In this document: positions 1 to 7,321 of the stretch, one piece after another | Position numbering within the stretch: the stretch's first letter is position 1 | How the letters are laid out: every line of letters begins with the position of its first letter | Origin: Kitasatospora sp. NBC_00315 | GTDB taxonomy: Bacteria; Actinomycetota; Actinomycetes; Streptomycetales; Streptomycetaceae | Reading direction: 5' to 3' | NCBI RefSeq assembly: GCF_041435095.1 | Contig: NZ_CP108025.1 | Location: 6,386,001 to 6,450,000 of the forward strand | Length of the DNA stretch: 64,000 nucleotides | Program-made: the position numbers and the translations under genes | The notes under the pieces: generated by a model | The model's database searches: none | The model's input: the letters and a program-made list of their open reading frames with translations, nothing else | Told to the model about the DNA's origin: nothing

Positions 1-597
1 CTGGGCGTCCGCCCCGTCGATCCAGAGCCCGATCACGAACGCGGCGGTGGCCTCCAGCAGCCCGGCGCGGGCCAGTGCGCCGCCGGCCACCGGGGTGGCC
101 CCGAGGTCGGTGACCAGGCGGCGGACCACCGTGAGCGCCTGCGGATCGTCACCGCAGAGCGGAACCGCCAGCGGGCGGCCGTCGAAGACCGGCGGCGTGC
201 GCCGCCAGACGCTGACGTGGCACAGGTTGAACGCCTTCACCACCGGCGATCCGGGCGCCGCCGCCGCGATCCGCTCGGCCGTCGACGGCCCGCCCCAGCT
301 CTGCAACTCGCCACCGACGACCGGGTTGGTGCAGTCGATCAGCACCGTACCGGGCGGCGGCGCCGCCCGCGCCACCACCTCCGGAGCGCTGCCGGCCGGC
401 ACCGCCACCAGGAGCGCCTCGCCGAACGCCGCCGCCCGCGCCGTACTGCCGGCCGCGGCGCCCGGGCCGATCCGCCCGGCCAGCGCGTGGGCCCGGCCCG
501 GATCGCGTGCACCGATCACCAGCCGGTGCCCGGCCTGAGCCCAGCGGGTGCCGAAGGCGTCCGCCATACCGCCCGCACCGAGGATGCCGATCCGCAT
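1..597 (-). CDS. F420-dependent NADP reductase-like Rossmann protein (3' end outside window)
   Basis: This gene starts at ATG 597 and runs off the left edge, so only the first 199 codons are visible. The N-terminus MRIGILGAGGMADAFG is the glycine-rich dinucleotide loop of the NADP/F420 oxidoreductase family (Npd/Fno-like). Later segments fit the same fold: a GARD motif after beta-2, LIDCTNPV and VVKAFNL. A strong ribosome site, AGGAGGAAGG, sits directly before the ATG. Enzymes of this family move hydride between F420H2 and NADP, or act as related reductases; the substrate cannot be told from half a protein. An HxlR regulator is divergent 98 bp away, which suggests local redox-linked control. 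Confidence 0.8.
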   Translation of the reverse strand, partial: MRIGILGAGGMADAFGTRWAQAGHRLVIGARDPGRAHALAGRIGPGAAAGSTARAAAFGEALLVAVPAGSAPEVVARAAPPPGTVLIDCTNPVVGGELQSWGGPSTAERIAAAAPGSPVVKAFNLCHVSVWRRTPPVFDGRPLAVPLCGDDPQALTVVRRLVTDLGATPVAGGALARAGLLEATAAFVIGLWIDGADAQ

Positions 598-695
598 CCT
601 TCCTCCTCTGCTTGACTGGTTGTCAGGACGACGCTAGGAGGCCGGACAGGTACCGACCGGTGCCTGACGGTGGTGGTAGAGGGGGCTGGAGACTG

Positions 696-1085
696 ATGGC
701 GCACGACGCGTTCCTGGCCGACTGCCGGGCCCGGCAGGGCTTCGACCTGATCGCCAACACCTGGACGGCGGTGGTCGTCTGGTCGCTGCGGCACGGCCCG
801 AGCCGGCCGGGAGAGCTGCGCGCGCGGATCGGCGGGATCAGTGCCAAGGTGCTCACCGAGACCCTGCGCCGGCTGGAGTACAACGGTCTGGTCGAGCGGA
901 CCTCCTACGCCGGGGCCCCGCCGCGGGTCGAGTACGCGCTGACCGCCCTGGGCCGCACCCTGCTGGCACCGATCGAGGCGCTCGGCGCCTGGGCGTTCGA
1001 GCACGGCGACGCGGTGCTGGAGGCCCAGGACCGCTCCGCCGAGCGGGCCCGGCCGTTCGTCCCGCCCGGTCGGCCGGGCGACTGA
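696..1085 (+). CDS. HxlR-family winged-helix regulator
   Basis: The protein has 129 aa. It shows the HxlR layout: a short N-terminus ending in a Cys (LADCRARQGFD), the helix WTAVVVWSLRHGPSRPGELR, then ISAKVLTETLRRLEYNGLVER and the wing PRVEYALTALGRTLL. HxlR proteins are dimeric DNA-binding repressors or activators that often respond to aldehydes or oxidants. The start at ATG 696 places the first residues where family members start; the longer upstream reading has a low-complexity, non-homologous extension. It is divergent from the F420/NADP reductase gene and is probably its regulator. It ends 7 bp before the convergent fdxA. Confidence 0.85.
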   Translation: MAHDAFLADCRARQGFDLIANTWTAVVVWSLRHGPSRPGELRARIGGISAKVLTETLRRLEYNGLVERTSYAGAPPRVEYALTALGRTLLAPIEALGAWAFEHGDAVLEAQDRSAERARPFVPPGRPGD

Positions 1086-1092
1086 GTCACCG

Positions 1093-1437
1093 TCAGATCC
1101 GCTGGGCGTCCTGCTCGACCGGCGCCTGGGACGGCAGCGCCGCCACGACCGGATGGTCCCGTCCGAGCGGACCGAGCCTCGCGCTGCCGCCGGGGGCGCC
1201 GAGGTCGGCGAAGAACTCGGCGTTCACGGTGTTGAAGTGCTGCCACTCCTGCGGGGTGTCGTCCTCGAAGAAGATCGCTTCGACCGGGCACACCGGCTCG
1301 CAGGCACCGCAGTCGATGCACTCGTCCGGCTGGACGTAGAGCATGCGCTCACCCTCGTAGATGCAGTCGACGGGGCACTCGTCGAGGCATGCCTTGTCCT
1401 TGACGTCCACACAGGGCAAAGCGATCACAAACGTCAT
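1093..1437 (-). CDS. fdxA: 7Fe-type ferredoxin
   Basis: This is a 114-aa ferredoxin. The N-terminal half has CVDVKDKACLDECPVDCI and the second cluster motif CIDCGACEPVCPVEAI, the pattern of seven-iron (3Fe-4S plus 4Fe-4S) FdxA proteins. The C-terminal part after FFEDDTPQEW is the usual actinobacterial tail, followed by a somewhat low-complexity extension. It carries electrons to partners such as cytochromes P450 or other oxidoreductases in the cytosol. The start is ATG 1437, preceded by GGAGAGGA. The promoter upstream contains a SoxR box between -35 and -10 with a 19-bp spacer, and soxR is divergent, so expression is likely induced by redox-cycling compounds. Confidence 0.93.
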   Translation of the reverse strand: MTFVIALPCVDVKDKACLDECPVDCIYEGERMLYVQPDECIDCGACEPVCPVEAIFFEDDTPQEWQHFNTVNAEFFADLGAPGGSARLGPLGRDHPVVAALPSQAPVEQDAQRI

Positions 1438-1500
1438 CGAACTGCCGTCCTCTCCGGGTCGTTCCTGCTTGCCGTTCCTGCTTGCCTTCCGACGAAGCCG

Positions 1501-1531
1501 ACCGTATGACCTCAAGTAAGCTTGAGGTCAA
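1501..1531 (-). promoter_or_regulatory. SoxR box in a 19-bp-spacer fdxA promoter
   Basis: On the minus strand, TTGACC (1531-1526) and TACGGT (1506-1501) are 19 bp apart. Within this spacing lies a perfect inverted repeat, GACCTCAAG and CTTGAGGTC around TAAG (1508-1529). The inner 18 bp (CCTCAAG, 4 nt, CTTGAGG) matches the classical SoxR box. MerR-family activators such as SoxR act by untwisting promoters with 19-bp spacers. The box is also 15 bp from the soxR start codon, so autoregulation is possible. Confidence 0.85.
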
Positions 1532-1544
1532 GAGGAGGATCTTC

Positions 1545-2009
1545 ATGACGAGCTACCGTTGCGGCGGCGTCCGAGCCACTCCGGACGACTGGCTGAGCAT
1601 CGGTGAGGTGAGCGCGCGGACCGGGGCGGCCGTCTCCGCTCTGCGGTTCTACGAGGAACTCGGCCTGATCGCGTCCGAACGCGACGAACGCAACCAGCGC
1701 CGCTACCCGCGGCACATGCTGCGCCGGGTGGCACTGATCTCGGTGGCAAAACGGATCGGCATCCCGTTGCAGGACCTCCAGGAGGCGTTCGCCGATGTGC
1801 CGCTCGACCGTCCGCCGAGCCACCAGGAGTGGCAGCGCGCGTCACGCGGCTGGAAGCGTCGACTGGAGGAGCGCCGGCAGACCATCGAGCGGCTCGAGGC
1901 GGAACTCACCGGCTGCATCGGCTGCGGATGCCTCTCGATGAAGGCGTGCGCTCTGCTGAATCCCGGTGACGCGCTCGCCGGGGATGGTGTCGGGCCTCGA
2001 CGGCTCTGA
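1545..2009 (+). CDS. soxR: Redox-sensitive transcriptional activator SoxR
   Basis: This 154-aa MerR-family protein has the winged-helix segment LSIGEVSARTGAAVSALRFYEELGL near residues 20-45. After a dimerisation helix comes the [2Fe-2S] motif CIGCGCLSMKAC that defines SoxR. The cluster is oxidised by redox-active small molecules; in Streptomyces SoxR responds to endogenous pigments and quinones rather than to general superoxide stress. The start at ATG 1545 has the ribosome site AGAGGAGGA. The gene is divergent from fdxA, with one SoxR box between them; the ferredoxin is the obvious target. Confidence 0.95.
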   Translation: MTSYRCGGVRATPDDWLSIGEVSARTGAAVSALRFYEELGLIASERDERNQRRYPRHMLRRVALISVAKRIGIPLQDLQEAFADVPLDRPPSHQEWQRASRGWKRRLEERRQTIERLEAELTGCIGCGCLSMKACALLNPGDALAGDGVGPRRL

Positions 2010-2257
2010 GAGACGGACGATCGCGCCGGAGGGTTCAGCGCGGTCGCCGCACGGGCCGCAGACGGTGGGAACGCCGCCGGGGCTCGTGCCCCACGGGGCC
2101 GGGCGTTCAGGGCCGCACGAAGCGCGGCCTCGCCCTCGACGGCCTCGCCCTCCGCGGCCACGGCGAGCGGATCCGAGGCGCCGGCTCCCGGCGCGGCGGC
2201 CGGTCGGCCCCCGCGCTGCACCAGGACCGGCCGGTCCGGCTCCCGGGCCCGTTCCCG

Positions 2258-3157
2258 CTACCCCCGGCGCGGGCCGGCCTGACCCACGGCGGCCCGGGCC
2301 CGGGCGACCAGGGCGCGTCCGGCGGGGCTGCCGACGCCGTCCGCGCGCCAGGCGAGGACCAGTCGCCCGCGCAGGGCGGGGCGGTCGATGCCGATCGACT
2401 TCAGCTGCTCCGACCGCGCCGCCGCGAACACGCCGGGCAGGATGGCCGCGCCCAGCCCGTGCGCGGCGAGCTCGGCGAGTTGGCCGGGGTCGCTCGCCTC
2501 GAAGGCGATCTGCGGCGTGAACCCGGCCGCCGCGCAGGCCTCGTCGAGCCGGGCCCGCAGCCCGGTGCCGCGCGGCAGGCTGATCAGGGGCCGGCCCCGG
2601 AGGGTGTCGATCGAGACGACCCGGTGGACCGCGAGTTCGTGGTCGTGGGCGACGGCGACGACGATCGGCTGGTCCTCGATCACCTCGATGCCGACACCGG
2701 CCGGGGTGCTGTCGCCCACGCTGGCGATCACCGCGTCGAACTCCCCGGTCCGCACTCCCTCCAGGAGCCGGTCGGAGGGGGCCTCCGACAGGGTGATCCC
2801 GACGGCCGGGTGGTCCCGGTGGAACTCCGCCAGCAGGCCGGGCAGATCGACCTTGTGCGAGGTGACCGTGCCGACCGAGACATGCCCCCGGAGCAGCCCG
2901 GTCAGCTCGTCCACGGCGAGTCCGGCGCCCGCCACGGCGGCGAGCGCCGCGCGCGCGTACGGGAGAACGGCCTCGCCCGCCTCGGTGGTCCGGACCGAGC
3001 GTCCGGAGCGGTCCAGGAGCTCCTGGCCGAGCTCGCGCTCCAGCCGGCGGATCTGGGCGCTGACGCCGGGTTGGGACACGTGCAGCTTCTCGGCGGCGCG
3101 GGTGAAGTTCCGCTCCTCGGCGACGGTGACGAAGTACTCGAGCTGCCGGAGTTCCAT
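2258..3157 (-). CDS. LysR-family transcriptional regulator
   Basis: The protein has 299 aa, the normal LysR length. The N-terminal HTH (MELRQLEYFVTVAEERNFTR through VSQPGVSAQIRRLERELG) is complete. It is followed by the linker helix and a periplasmic-binding-like effector domain (HVSVGTVTSHKVDLPGLL, VIASVGDS, GLGAAILPGV). The ligand is not recognisable. It is divergent from a small NTF2-like protein gene; LysR regulators usually control the divergent neighbour and themselves. A dyad centred at 3185 lies 21 bp upstream of its ATG. The 248 bp between its 3' end and soxR hold no recognisable gene. Confidence 0.92.
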   Translation of the reverse strand: MELRQLEYFVTVAEERNFTRAAEKLHVSQPGVSAQIRRLERELGQELLDRSGRSVRTTEAGEAVLPYARAALAAVAGAGLAVDELTGLLRGHVSVGTVTSHKVDLPGLLAEFHRDHPAVGITLSEAPSDRLLEGVRTGEFDAVIASVGDSTPAGVGIEVIEDQPIVVAVAHDHELAVHRVVSIDTLRGRPLISLPRGTGLRARLDEACAAAGFTPQIAFEASDPGQLAELAAHGLGAAILPGVFAAARSEQLKSIGIDRPALRGRLVLAWRADGVGSPAGRALVARARAAVGQAGPRRG

Positions 3158-3177
3158 AACCGATGATTCTAGTGGTC

Positions 3178-3192
3178 AGACATACCATGTCT
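3178..3192. promoter_or_regulatory. Dyad in the LysR/NTF2 divergent region
   Basis: AGACAT and ATGTCT flank ACC, giving a 15-bp inverted repeat in the 122-bp region between the divergent lysR-type gene and the NTF2-like gene. The position suits a LysR operator, but the element is short and no T-N11-A core is evident. Confidence 0.4.
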
Positions 3193-3279
3193 TGGACTTC
3201 TGATCGTCGCGGGACGAGAGTGGGACGTGTGACCGAACGGGAAGACCAACCGAACGGGATGACCAGGAGAGGAACCACC

Positions 3280-3651
3280 ATGACGGAGACCCGAGAAGCC
3301 GCCACCACCCCCGAGGACCTCGCCCGGCTGTTCGTCGAACGGGTCAACGCCCGCGATGCGCGGGGTGCGGCCGCGCTGTACGCCCCGGACGCCGTGATGG
3401 CCTACCCGGCCGGTACCGCGACGGTCGGCCGCGAGGCGATCCAGGCGGTGCTGCAGCGGTTGATCGACCACGCGCCGCTGCCCTTCCGGGTCGAGGAGCC
3501 GCTGCCGACCGTCCGCCACGGGGACCTTGCGCTCACCTCCACCCGCAGCGCCGACGACACCGGCGGCCGGGTCCAGGTCGCCCGCCGCGAGGCGGACGGG
3601 ACGTGGTTGCGGATCATCGACCGCCCCGAGGTGCCGGGCGCCACGGCCTGA
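3280..3651 (+). CDS. NTF2/SnoaL-like small protein
   Basis: The protein has 123 aa. The pattern LARLFVERVNARDARGAAALYAPDAVMAYPAG, then VGREAIQAVLQRLI, and the closing beta strands VQVARREADGTWLRIIDRPE, is the cone-shaped NTF2-like fold shared by SnoaL/SgcJ/DUF4440 proteins. Such proteins are small-molecule isomerases, cyclases or binding proteins. No catalytic set can be assigned. The start ATG 3280 follows AGGAGAGGAACC. It is divergent from and probably controlled by the LysR regulator. Confidence 0.85.
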   Translation: MTETREAATTPEDLARLFVERVNARDARGAAALYAPDAVMAYPAGTATVGREAIQAVLQRLIDHAPLPFRVEEPLPTVRHGDLALTSTRSADDTGGRVQVARREADGTWLRIIDRPEVPGATA

Positions 3652-3741
3652 TCGCGGCGGGCGCCCGGGACGCCCGGTCCGGCGCCGGCAGCCCCGGTAA
3701 GCACCGGCAGTACCGGTGGCCAGGGGCGTGCGGCGGGCGGT

Positions 3742-4224
3742 GTGCGGCGGGTGGCCGAGCCTCAGCGGCTGGTCGGCCCCGGTCCGTCGGCGGGGTCGGT
3801 GGTTCGCGCGCCGGACCCGTCGCCGGACCCGCTTCCGTCCGCACCGCCGGAACCGTCCCCGGCGCTGGTCTCCCACGGCCGCCGGGACCAGGCCGTCGTC
3901 GCCGTCGGCGGCGGCGCGGACCTGCTCCCGGACACCATTGCCGGGCGCGCCGTCGAGCGCTCCCGGTACGGCGGCGTGGCCAACGCCGCCGGCGCCGCCA
4001 TCGCCCTCATCAGCGGCGAGTACGAGACCCTCGTCCCCGCCGACGCGGGCCGGGCCGAGGCACTCGCCGACGCCCGGGCCGAAGCCGTCGGCCGGGCGGT
4101 CGCGGCCGGTGAGGCACCCGAACACACCGGCGTCGTGCGGATCCGCGAGGTCCCGGTCAGCTATGCCGGTCGCCCCTGCCTGCGCGTCACCGTCAAGGCG
4201 GCGGGGCGTCTGCGCTCCGCCTGA
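3742..4224 (+). pseudogene. C-terminal relic of a hydantoinase/oxoprolinase family protein
   Basis: From about codon 50 the reading frame matches the end of HyuA-type hydantoinase/oxoprolinase subunits: VAVGGGADLLPDTIAG, GVANAAGAAIALISGEYE, then ARAEAVGRAVAAGE and VPVSYAGRPCLRVTVKAAG. Intact members are about 500-700 aa and carry an ASKHA ATPase-like core; here only about 115 homologous residues remain, and the first 50 codons are proline-rich non-homologous sequence. No ribosome site precedes the ATG. I infer a decayed gene fragment, not a functional enzyme. Confidence 0.6.
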
Positions 4225-4250
4225 CCGCCCCCCGGCCGACGACCGGGAGA

Positions 4251-4316
4251 GACCCGGCCGCGCGGGACCCGGCCGCGCGGGACCCGGCCGCGCGGGACCC
4301 GGCCGCGCGGGACCCG
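4251..4316. repeat. 15-bp tandem repeat, four copies
   Basis: The unit GACCCGGCCGCGCGG is repeated exactly four times (4251-4310), followed by a partial fifth copy. It lies in the non-coding stretch between the hydantoinase relic and lepB. Confidence 0.9.
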
Positions 4317-4540
4317 CCGTCGTCTCCGTCCCGGGCCGGCCGCTGTTCCCGTCCCGGGCCGGCAGCGGTTCCTGGGGTGGCTCCACCCCGGACCGGCAGA
4401 GGTTCCCGCCCCGGGGCCGGTAGCGGTCCCGGGGCCGCCCCGCCCCGGGAACTGTGCTGCGTTGGATAGAGCGTAGGGGCGGGCTCGCGCGCCCCCGGGC
4501 GTGCGCTGTGCGCCGCGGTGACCGAGGTCTTGGGGGACGG

Positions 4541-5374
4541 ATGCGCTGGAGAACCGCGAAGCAGGGGTCGGCGACGGACGAGTCGGGCGGGAGGCCCGCC
4601 CGGGACCGGCGCCGGCGGCCGTTCTGGCAGGAGTTGCCGATACTGATCGTCGTCGCGCTGGTCCTGGCCTTCGGCATCAAGACCTTCGCGGTGCAGGCCT
4701 TCTCGATTCCGTCCGGCTCGATGCAGAACACCCTGCAGCAGGGCGACCGGGTGCTGGTGGACAAGCTGACGCCCTGGTTCGGGGCCACGCCCTCGCGCGG
4801 GGACGTGGTGGTCTTCCACGATCCGGGCGACTGGCTGGCGAACCGGCCGGTGCCGCGCTCCGGCGCCCTCCAAAAGGCGCTGAGCCTGGTCGGCCTGATG
4901 CCCTCGGCCGATGAGAAGGACCTGATCAAGCGGGTGATCGCGGTCGGCGGGGACACCGTCACGTGCAGCGCCGGGTCACCACTGGCGGTCAACGGCGTCG
5001 TCCTGGACGAGCCCTATCTCTATCCCGGGGCGACGCCCTGCGACGACTACCCGGTCGGCACCGTCACCGTGCCGAAGGACCGGATCTGGGTGATGGGCGA
5101 TCACCGCAACGACTCCGAGGACTCCCGCTACCACGAGCTCGACCGGGCCGGGAACGGTTTCGTGCCGGTGGACGACGTGATCGGGCGGGCCGTCGTGGTG
5201 GCCTGGCCGCTGGGCCGCTGGGCGACCCTGCCGGAGCCGGACACCTTCGGGCAGCAGGGGCTCGCCGCCGGGCGGGGCGGCGAGCCGGTCGCGGCCGCGG
5301 CCCCGGGGGCGCTGGGGGCGGCCGCCGCCGTACCGCTGACGCTCTGGCTGCGGCGCCGGCGGGCAGGCCGCTGA
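4541..5374 (+). CDS. lepB: Signal peptidase I
   Basis: This 277-aa type I leader peptidase removes signal peptides from Sec- and Tat-exported proteins at the membrane. A basic cytoplasmic N-terminus precedes one hydrophobic segment (LPILIVVALVLAFG, about residues 32-45). The catalytic serine is S60 in IPSGSM and the general-base lysine is K130 in DLIKRVIAVGGD. The box E motif VMGDHRNDSEDSRY is complete. A second hydrophobic segment and an RRRR end form a C-terminal anchor, as in other streptomycete signal peptidases. The start ATG 4541 has GGGGGACGG upstream. A hairpin terminator follows at 5456. Confidence 0.95.
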   Translation: MRWRTAKQGSATDESGGRPARDRRRRPFWQELPILIVVALVLAFGIKTFAVQAFSIPSGSMQNTLQQGDRVLVDKLTPWFGATPSRGDVVVFHDPGDWLANRPVPRSGALQKALSLVGLMPSADEKDLIKRVIAVGGDTVTCSAGSPLAVNGVVLDEPYLYPGATPCDDYPVGTVTVPKDRIWVMGDHRNDSEDSRYHELDRAGNGFVPVDDVIGRAVVVAWPLGRWATLPEPDTFGQQGLAAGRGGEPVAAAAPGALGAAAAVPLTLWLRRRRAGR

Positions 5375-5392
5375 GGTGCAGGCCGCCGAAGC

Positions 5393-5437
5393 GCAGTCCG
5401 TGGAGGGGCGGTCCGTGGAGAGGCGGTCCGTGGAGGG
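5393..5437. repeat. 15-bp tandem repeat, three copies
   Basis: Units starting at 5393, 5408 and 5423 follow the pattern GCRGTCCGTGGAGRG. This is a different sequence from the 15-bp repeat on the other side of lepB, but has the same period. Confidence 0.85.
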
Positions 5438-5455
5438 GCCGGTCATTGAGGGATT

Positions 5456-5482
5456 CGGACGGGGTCCCGGGGACCCCGTCCG
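5456..5482 (+). terminator. lepB terminator hairpin
   Basis: Twelve-base perfect arms CGGACGGGGTCC and GGACCCCGTCCG enclose a 3-nt loop (CGG), 82 bp after the lepB stop. There is no U-tract, as is common in streptomycetes. Confidence 0.7.
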
Positions 5483-5738
5483 GCGGGGACGGTACGGTGA
5501 TCATCGGCCGCAGCCACGACAACCGGTCGCCGGTGCCGACCCCCGGGCCACCGGGTGGCTGGACCGCTGGACGATGGCCGGGCGCCGGATGGCCCGGGGT
5601 GCCGGCCCGCGCCGCGCCTTCGGACCGAGGTACCACCGCACCGTAGGACGGAACCACCACCGCGCCGTAGGACCGCTGGACCGACAACGACCGCACCACC
5701 CGTAGCGCCCACCACAGCAGAGTGCATCAGGGAGCCCG

Positions 5739-6143
5739 ATGAGCCGCCGAACCCGCCCCGACAGCCCGGCGGTCCCGTCGCCGGTGACCGTCACCGTCTG
5801 CCGGGGCTGCTGCTGCGGCACCGAGGCCAAGCACCCGGGCGTCGACCACGCGGCGCAGCTGGTACGGCTGCGCACGGGCGTCGGCGACAGCGGTCAGGTC
5901 CGGGCGGTCAAGTGCCTGGACGCGTGTGCACACTCGAACGTGGTGGTGGTCAGCCCGTCCGCCGAGGGCCGGCGGGCCGGCGGCCGTCCGGTCTGGCTCG
6001 GCTGGGTGCTGGCGGACGACATGCTGGACGAGATCACCGACTGGGTCCGGGCCGGCGGCCCCGGCCTGGCCGACCCGCCGGGAACGCTCGACCTCCAGGA
6101 GTTCGCCGTATCCCGCCGGGTCCGGGAGGGCCTGCCGGGCTAG
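5739..6143 (+). CDS. Thioredoxin-like [2Fe-2S] ferredoxin-domain protein
   Basis: The protein has 134 aa. The cysteines CRGCCCGT near residues 21-28 and CLDACAHS about 40 residues later fit the four-ligand pattern of thioredoxin-like [2Fe-2S] ferredoxins found as stand-alone proteins in actinomycetes. The N-terminal strand VTVTVCRG and the C-terminal LGWVLADDMLDEITDWVRAGG agree with that fold. It is probably cytosolic and involved in electron transfer or metal handling; the partner is unknown. GGAGCCCG precedes the ATG. The next genes downstream encode a 16-residue peptide and a zinc-ribbon mini-protein. Confidence 0.78.
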   Translation: MSRRTRPDSPAVPSPVTVTVCRGCCCGTEAKHPGVDHAAQLVRLRTGVGDSGQVRAVKCLDACAHSNVVVVSPSAEGRRAGGRPVWLGWVLADDMLDEITDWVRAGGPGLADPPGTLDLQEFAVSRRVREGLPG

Positions 6144-6283
6144 GGGCACGTCCGGAGAGCGGTCGGCGACCGGGCCGCCGGTACCGGGTTGCGCCCGGGC
6201 CGGTCCTTGTCCGGCGACTTCGGTGCAGCGGCGGGTGTCGCGGGTCTACGCTGGCGACTGGCGCCGACGACGGAGGAATCACC

Positions 6284-6334
6284 ATGGCCACGATCACGCG
6301 GGCCGCCGACCACCCCGCGGGGGTGTCCCGGTGA
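6284..6334 (+). CDS. 16-residue peptide ORF translationally coupled to the zinc-finger gene
   Basis: ATG 6284 is preceded by GGAGGAATCACC, a good ribosome site, and the reading MATITRAADHPAGVSR stops at TGA 6332-6334, which overlaps the GTG start of the next gene (GTGA). The downstream gene has no ribosome site of its own apart from sequence inside this peptide ORF. This points to a leader peptide that couples translation into the zinc-finger gene. Its composition carries no obvious attenuator-type run of one amino acid. Confidence 0.5.
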   Translation: MATITRAADHPAGVSR

Positions 6335-6588
6335 CGACGGTCTGCCGGATCTGCGCAGGCACCGGCCGCACCGCCGGCCTCAGCTGCCGCACCTGCCAGG
6401 GCACCGGCACCACCGAGGTGGGCGGTGGCGGCGGGAACTGCTTCCTCTGCGACGGGACGGGCCTCTACGTCCGCTACCGGGTGGACGCGAGCGGCGCCAA
6501 GCACGCGTATCGCGAGGAGGTCTGCCGTACCTGTGACGGCACCGGCAACCGCGCGCCGAGCTCGCGGGACGAGACCCTCGCGACGTAG
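6331..6588 (+). CDS. DnaJ-type zinc-finger mini-protein
   Basis: The protein has 85 aa and is built almost entirely of four CXXCXGXG elements: CRICAGTG, CRTCQGTG, CFLCDGTG and CRTCDGTG. In DnaJ/Hsp40 these four repeats form the central cysteine-rich domain that binds two zinc ions and helps hold unfolded substrates; here there is no J domain and no C-terminal substrate domain. Stand-alone versions may act as zinc chaperones or thiol-redox proteins; the role here is not known. The GTG start at 6331 overlaps the stop of the 16-residue ORF. Confidence 0.8.
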   Translation: MTTVCRICAGTGRTAGLSCRTCQGTGTTEVGGGGGNCFLCDGTGLYVRYRVDASGAKHAYREEVCRTCDGTGNRAPSSRDETLAT

Positions 6589-6600
6589 CGAGGACGCCGG

Positions 6601-6641
6601 CCGGGGTGATCCCCGGTGAGCTGCCGCCCGGCCGAGGCAGC
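6601..6641. terminator. Paired short hairpins between convergent genes
   Basis: Two adjacent small stems, CCGGGG/CCCCGG (6601-6616) and GCTGCC/GGCAGC (6620-6641), lie between the zinc-finger gene and the convergent response-regulator gene. They are plausible but weak terminators. Confidence 0.35.
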
Positions 6642-6655
6642 CCGGCCCGGTGGAC

Positions 6656-7321
6656 TCAGCCGGGCGGTGTGACCAGCCCCATCTCGTACGCGGTGATCAC
6701 GAGTTGGACCCGGTCCCGGGCGCCCAGCTTGCTGAACAGCCGTGCCACGTGAGACTTGGCCGTGGCCACCGAGATGAACAGGTCCTCGGCGATCTCGGTG
6801 TTGGAGCGGCCCCGGCCGACCAGGGTCAGCACCTCCCGCTCCCGCTCGGTGATCCCCTCCACCGCGCGCAGGGTGCTCCCGGGAGTCGGCGGACCGGGCT
6901 GCCGGGCGATGTCCGCGATCAGCCGGCGGGTCACGGCCGGGGCGATCAGCGCGTCACCGGCGGCGACCACGCGGACCGCCGTGAGGATGTCGTCCAACGC
7001 CATGTCCTTGACGGCGAAGCCGCTCGCGCCGGCCCTGAGCGCGCCGTAGACGTGATCGTCCTCGTCGAAGGTGGTGAGGATCAGCACGCGGGTCGTGGCC
7101 GGTCCGGCCGTGATCCGCCGAGTGGCCTCGATCCCGTCCATGCCGGGCATCCGGATGTCCATCACGACCACGTCCGGGCTGTGCTCACCCACCAGCCGGA
7201 CCGCCTCGGCCCCCGTCGCGGCCTCACCGACGACGGTCAGGTCAGGGGCGTCGGTCATCAGTACACGGAGACCGGAGCGCACCAGCGGCTGGTCGTCGGC
7301 CAGGACGACGCGCACGCTCAC
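6656..7321 (-). CDS. NarL/LuxR-type response regulator
   Basis: The protein has 221 aa. The receiver domain covers residues 1-120, with acidic residues VVLADDQ, the phosphoacceptor D55 in VVVMDIRMPG, and ILTTFDEDD and VKDMALDD loops. A LuxR-type HTH follows near residue 155 (ITEREREVLTLVGRGRSNTEIAE, then SVATAKSHVARLFSKLGARDR). It is phosphorylated by the histidine kinase encoded upstream; the kinase stop and this start overlap by ATGA (7318-7321). In streptomycetes such pairs often control an adjacent ABC transporter, and the transporter next door here is decayed. Confidence 0.95.
   Translation of the reverse strand: MSVRVVLADDQPLVRSGLRVLMTDAPDLTVVGEAATGAEAVRLVGEHSPDVVVMDIRMPGMDGIEATRRITAGPATTRVLILTTFDEDDHVYGALRAGASGFAVKDMALDDILTAVRVVAAGDALIAPAVTRRLIADIARQPGPPTPGSTLRAVEGITEREREVLTLVGRGRSNTEIAEDLFISVATAKSHVARLFSKLGARDRVQLVITAYEMGLVTPPG

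Larger units (their letters stand above)
5375..5738. other. Intergenic region after lepB with repeats and a hairpin
   Basis: No credible gene is seen. The region holds a 15-bp triple repeat (5393-5437), a terminator hairpin (5456-5482) and, at 5632-5673, two 18-bp copies of ACCACCGCRCCGTAGGAC spaced 24 bp apart. The rest is proline/arginine-coding low-complexity sequence. Confidence 0.6.
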
